Of a stretch of DNA of 64,000 nucleotides, positions 60,825-64,000 are shown in pieces; the first letter of the stretch is position 1; each line of letters opens with the position of its first letter. The position numbers were made by a program, and so were the translations under genes. The stretch spans positions 124,001 to 188,000 of the forward strand of contig NZ_JAFBEX010000005.1 of the NCBI RefSeq assembly GCF_016908975.1, read 5' to 3'. The notes beneath the pieces are model-generated. The model had not been told where the DNA came from. It made no database searches and was given only the letters and a program-made list of their open reading frames with translations. This stretch comes from Neobacillus cucumis (GTDB lineage: Bacteria; Bacillota; Bacilli; Bacillales; Cytobacillaceae).

Positions 60825-62288
60825 ATGACCACCTTCCTACGAGGAAACCAATCATTAAAAAATTATATTGGGGGAGAATGGATCGACTCAAATTCTGATA
60901 AAAAAGAAATCGTTGTTAATCCTGCAACAGGCGAGACAATCGCGGAAATACCTCTCTCGATGAAAGAGGATGTGGATCGTGCTGTAGCCGTTGCAAAGGA
61001 GACCTTTAAAACCTGGTCACAGACACCTGTACCAAAGCGAGCTCGAATATTATTTAAGTATCAGCAGCTGCTCGTGGACCATTGGGATGAACTGGCCAAG
61101 CTTGTCACCATCGAAAATGGGAAAAGTCTTACTGAAGCTATAGGCGAGGTCCAGCGTGGAATAGAGTGTGTGGAATTTGCAGCTGGAGCACCGACCTTAA
61201 TGATGGGGAAACAGTTGCCCGATATCGCAACAGGTCTCGAATCTGGTATGTACCGCTATCCTTTGGGAGTTGTAGGAGGGATTACTCCATTCAATTTTCC
61301 GATGATGGTTCCATGCTGGATGTTTCCAATGGCGATTGCGTGTGGAAATACTTTTGTCTTAAAGCCATCTGAACGGACACCACTGCTTGCGGCTCGCTTA
61401 GCAGAATTAATGGATGAAGCTGGATTGCCAAAAGGAGTACTAAATATTGTCAATGGAGCACATGATGTTGTGAATGGATTGCTCGAGCATCAAGACGTCA
61501 AAGCCATTTCCTTTGTCGGGTCACAGCCTGTAGCTGAATATGTATATAAAAAAGGCACTACAAATCTAAAGAGAGTCCAAGCGCTTTCCGGTGCCAAAAA
61601 TCATTCCATTGTGTTAAAAGACGCAAACCTTGATCTTGCAGCTAGAGAAATTACTAACGCAGCCTTTGGTTCTGCTGGCGAACGTTGTATGGCAGCGGCA
61701 GTCGTGGCGGTGGAAGAAAGTATTGCGGATGTATTGGTGAAGCAGCTAGCTATTTTAGCGGATGAAATGAAAATGGGGAATGGTCTTGAGGCTGGTGTTT
61801 TTCTGGGACCGGTTATTCGGGAAGGGAATAAGACCCGGACCATAGATTATATCGAGTCAGGTATTTCTCAAGGTGCGACACTTGTCCGTGACGGACGTAG
61901 GGATGAAGCGGTTAACGGCCCGGGCTACTTCGTTGGACCGACTATTTTCGATAACGTTACAAAAGATATGAAAATCTGGCAGGATGAACTTTTTGCACCT
62001 GTACTCTCCATCGTAAGAGTGAAAGATTTAACGGAAGCGATTGATGTGGCCAATGCATCACCATTTGCGAACGGTGCTTGCCTGTTCACCGACCGTGCTT
62101 CCGCCATTCGTCAGTTCAGGGAAACCATTGATGCAGGGATGCTTGGAGTTAATGTGGGGGTGCCAGCACCAATGGCTTTCTTTCCGTTTTCCGGTTACAA
62201 AGATTCATTCTATGGTGATTTACATGCAAATGGTGCAGATGGGGTCGAATTTTATACAAGAAAGAAAATGGTGACCGCGAGGTATTAA
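60825..62288 (+). CDS. mmsA: CoA-acylating (methyl)malonate-semialdehyde dehydrogenase
   Basis: Oxidises malonate semialdehyde to acetyl-CoA (or methylmalonate semialdehyde to propionyl-CoA) with CoA and NAD+. [22 protein letters not shown] opens the aldehyde dehydrogenase fold. [16 protein letters not shown] holds the catalytic Asn157; GSAGERCMA holds Cys288. In CoA-acylating members the general-base Glu is absent and the motif reads [12 protein letters not shown], as here. 487 residues matches IolA/MmsA. AAGGAGACTAG precedes the ATG. Behind the pyrimidine genes and before a class III aminotransferase, it would finish beta-alanine use. Confidence 0.93.
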   Translation: MTTFLRGNQSLKNYIGGEWIDSNSDKKEIVVNPATGETIAEIPLSMKEDVDRAVAVAKETFKTWSQTPVPKRARILFKYQQLLVDHWDELAKLVTIENGKSLTEAIGEVQRGIECVEFAAGAPTLMMGKQLPDIATGLESGMYRYPLGVVGGITPFNFPMMVPCWMFPMAIACGNTFVLKPSERTPLLAARLAELMDEAGLPKGVLNIVNGAHDVVNGLLEHQDVKAISFVGSQPVAEYVYKKGTTNLKRVQALSGAKNHSIVLKDANLDLAAREITNAAFGSAGERCMAAAVVAVEESIADVLVKQLAILADEMKMGNGLEAGVFLGPVIREGNKTRTIDYIESGISQGATLVRDGRRDEAVNGPGYFVGPTIFDNVTKDMKIWQDELFAPVLSIVRVKDLTEAIDVANASPFANGACLFTDRASAIRQFRETIDAGMLGVNVGVPAPMAFFPFSGYKDSFYGDLHANGADGVEFYTRKKMVTARY

Positions 62289-62321
62289 AAGGCTGGGAGG
62301 TAATGAAAGAGCGGTTTAAGA

Positions 62322-62410
62322 AGTGACTGTGTTCATGGACAAACGGGAGAAAAAAAGCAGTGACTGAATAAATGGAAGACGGGTTCATAGACAAAAGAGT
62401 AGAAAAAAAT
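62322..62410. repeat. Second repeat family, left flank (AGTGACTG type)
   Basis: A shortened unit at 62322-62358 and a full 52-bp unit at 62359-62410 share AGTGACTG, GTTCAT(G/A)GACAAA and GAGAAAAAAA. A third 52-bp unit occurs on the other side of the palindrome array. Confidence 0.65.
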
Positions 62411-62417
62411 TACGGAG

Positions 62418-62750
62418 AGCTGTCCGAAGTCTAGCCGAGTTCGGACAGCTCAAACCCAAAATTATACGGGGTTGTCCGAAGTCTAGCCACGTTTGGACAG
62501 CTCAAGGCAGAAATTACGCAGAGCTGTCTGAAGTTAAGCCAGGTTGGGACAGCTCAAGCCAACAATCACGCGGAACTGTCCGAAGTCTAGCCAAGTTTGG
62601 ACAGCTCAAGGCAAAAATCATATGGGGCTGTCCGAAGTCTAGCTGAGTTCGGACAGCTCAAGCCCAAAATTATACGGGGTTGTCCGAAGTCTAGCCAGGT
62701 TCGGACAGCTCAAGCCAAAAATCACGCTTAGCTTTCCGAAGTAAATTATA
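62418..62750. repeat. Tandem array of six exact 52-bp palindrome units plus a broken seventh
   Basis: Units begin at 62421, 62473, 62525, 62577, 62629 and 62681, always 52 bp apart; a damaged seventh begins at 62733. Each has TGTCCGAAGTCTAGCC, then TTCGGACAGCTCAAG, then a variable A-rich linker. In unit 1, GAGCTGTCCGAA pairs with TTCGGACAGCTC. Units 1 and 5 share almost the same linker. There is no spacer diversity of CRISPR type. Confidence 0.9.
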
Positions 62751-62832
62751 GTTCACTACACTAAGTTGTTCTTAATAGTTGATAATCATTGTTGACACTT
62801 TTAAACAATTAAGTGGACTTGACTAAAAAAAT

Positions 62833-62910
62833 AGTGACTGGGTCAATGAAAGCCGGGTTCATGGACAAAAGAGAGGAAAAAAACACCGCTCGGGTCAATG
62901 AAAGAGAGGT
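62833..62910. repeat. Second repeat family, right flank (AGTGACTG type)
   Basis: A 52-bp unit at 62833-62884 begins AGTGACTGGGTCAATGAAAG and includes GGGTTCATGGACAAAAGAGA; a partial unit with GGGTCAATGAAAGAGAGGTTTA follows. It matches the left-flank units, so the palindrome array looks inserted within this family. Confidence 0.65.
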
Positions 62911-62978
62911 TTAAAACTAAGGCTGCTCCAGTTGAAAAGAACAGATCCAAAATTACGAAACCGGAAGGAGGCAGAAAC

Positions 62979-64000
62979 ATGTCTAACACCAAAAATAATA
63001 AAGATGAGTTAATCGAAAAAGATCGTCAATATCTATGGCATCATATGACACCCTATAAAGAAAATGGTTCACCTACCATTGCGGTCGAAGGAAAAGGCTC
63101 ATGGATTACTGACATAAATGGCAACAAATACTTAGATGCCATGTCGGGATTATGGTGTGTAAACGTGGGATATGGAAGAGAAGAGTTGGCCCAAGCAGCC
63201 TATGAACAGTTAAAAACAATTGCCTATTTTCCACTTTCCCAAAGTCATGTTCCAGCAATTAAACTGGCAGAGAAATTGAACGAGTGGTTAGATGGGGATT
63301 ATGTCATCTTTTTCTCCAACAGCGGTTCAGAAGCAAATGAGACAGCCTTTAAAATCGCTCGCCAATATCACCAACAAAATGGAGAGCCCAATCGTTATAA
63401 ATTCATTTCTCGGTACCGGGCCTATCATGGGAATTCCATGGGCTCTTTAGCTGCTACGGGGCAAGCCGTTCGCAAATATAATTACGAACCACTTGCTCCA
63501 GGATTTATTCATGTCAGCCCTCCTGATAGTTATCGACGTCCAGAAGGGCAAACCGTTGAACAATTTAATCTGCAATGCGCCTTAGAAATTGAAAAAACAA
63601 TTATTTGGGAAGGGAAGGAAACCATTGCTGCAATCATCATGGAACCAGCCATTACCGGTGGAGGCGTTTTGGTTCCTGATCCTGTTTATATGGATAAAGT
63701 AAAGGAAATTAGCCAAAAGTATGGAGTTTTGCTCATCATGGATGAAGTTATTTGTGGCTTTGGCCGAACCGGGAAAAAATTTGGTCATATGCACTTTGAC
63801 ATCAAACCTGATATTGTCACAATGGCGAAGGGACTTACTAGTGGTTACCTTCCTCTGTCGGCTACAGCCATTCGCCGAGAACTATACGAAAAGTTTAAGA
63901 GTTCCGATGAATTTGCCTATTTTCGACATGTTAACACCTTTGGTGGAAACCCAGCCGCTTGTGCCTTAGCATTAAAAAATCTAGAAATCTATGAAAAAGA
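62979..64000 (+). CDS. Class III aminotransferase, predicted beta-alanine:pyruvate type (3' end outside the window)
   Basis: PLP enzyme of the omega-aminotransferase group, 340 residues present and still open at the window edge. YLDAMSGLWCVNVGYGREELA opens the family; SNSGSEANETAFKIAR and YRAYHGNSMG are the cofactor phosphate and ring contacts. MDEVICGFGRTG holds Asp255 and MAKGLTSGYLPLS holds the Schiff-base Lys284. GGAAGGAGG precedes the ATG. In this operon it would turn beta-alanine into malonate semialdehyde for MmsA, but the amino acceptor and exact substrate are inferred. Confidence 0.9.
   Translation, partial: MSNTKNNKDELIEKDRQYLWHHMTPYKENGSPTIAVEGKGSWITDINGNKYLDAMSGLWCVNVGYGREELAQAAYEQLKTIAYFPLSQSHVPAIKLAEKLNEWLDGDYVIFFSNSGSEANETAFKIARQYHQQNGEPNRYKFISRYRAYHGNSMGSLAATGQAVRKYNYEPLAPGFIHVSPPDSYRRPEGQTVEQFNLQCALEIEKTIIWEGKETIAAIIMEPAITGGGVLVPDPVYMDKVKEISQKYGVLLIMDEVICGFGRTGKKFGHMHFDIKPDIVTMAKGLTSGYLPLSATAIRRELYEKFKSSDEFAYFRHVNTFGGNPAACALALKNLEIYEK

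Noticed and set aside
62410..62750. CRISPR array
   Set aside because: The repeats are 52 bp head-to-tail with related linkers, not short repeats with unique spacers, and no cas gene is near.

Overview
The window looks like a chromosomal segment of a low-GC, endospore-former-type Bacillaceae bacterium (Bacillus or Neobacillus-like). Support for this: AGGAGG-type ribosome sites, TTG/GTG starts, Rho-independent terminators after most genes, Bacillus-style gene sets (yjlC-ndh, tenI-thiO-thiS-thiG-thiF behind a TPP riboswitch, argC-argJ-argB, yfhP, yodJ and yvpB homologues) and CcpA, Rex, PyrR and Pho-like control sites. I saw no tRNA, rRNA, prophage, IS element or CRISPR array. Species identity is inference.

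Layout. 1-5 kb: beta-glucoside use (RpiR-type regulator fragment, 6-phospho-beta-glucosidase, PTS EIIC, an MFS permease). 5-10 kb: Cof phosphatase, amino acid permease, two secreted cell-envelope peptidases, small orphan genes. 10-14 kb: yjlC-ndh respiratory pair with a Rex-like operator, then an MFS transporter whose leader carries a PyrR attenuator and a second PyrR loop over the ribosome site. 14-21 kb: three phosphatases (5'-nucleotidase, PAP2 acid phosphatase with an autotransporter-type repeat, alkaline phosphatase) with Pho-box-like repeats, plus YfhP. 21-32 kb: amidohydrolase, then argC-argJ-argB bracketed by two paralogous large proteins with a predicted papain-like Cys-His-Asn centre and an ATP-grasp ligase. 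32-36 kb: GNAT, NCS1 nucleobase permease, ndk, hydrolase. 36-42.4 kb: lipid-type glycosyltransferase and a divergent, translationally coupled PIG-L deacetylase / GT4 / ATP-grasp / kinase-like operon. 42.4-47.1 kb: DoxX and the thiazole branch of thiamine synthesis. 47-53.3 kb: permease, unknown protein, cupin, stand-alone FAD synthetase-like protein, an acyl-CoA-dehydrogenase-like flavoprotein, and a decayed cupin copy with a duplicated leader. 53.8-64 kb: DNA glycosylase, then a full reductive pyrimidine-degradation set (PreT, PreA, HydA, M20 amidohydrolase, MMSDH, class III aminotransferase).

How it fits together. Uracil or thymine could be reduced by PreTA, opened by HydA, decarbamoylated by the M20 enzyme, transaminated by the class III enzyme and converted to acyl-CoA by MmsA. 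Pyrimidine supply is separately sensed through PyrR at the MFS gene. The phosphatases probably scavenge phosphate from nucleotides and other esters.

Least explained: (i) the papain-like/ATP-grasp/argCJB cluster; (ii) the PIG-L/GT4/ATP-grasp/kinase operon, which repeats the enzyme logic of low-molecular-weight thiol glycoside synthesis; (iii) the double PyrR leader; (iv) a six-unit, exactly 52-bp tandem palindrome array at 62.4-62.7 kb; and (v) two matching four-copy palindrome arrays at 15.9 and 60.5 kb.
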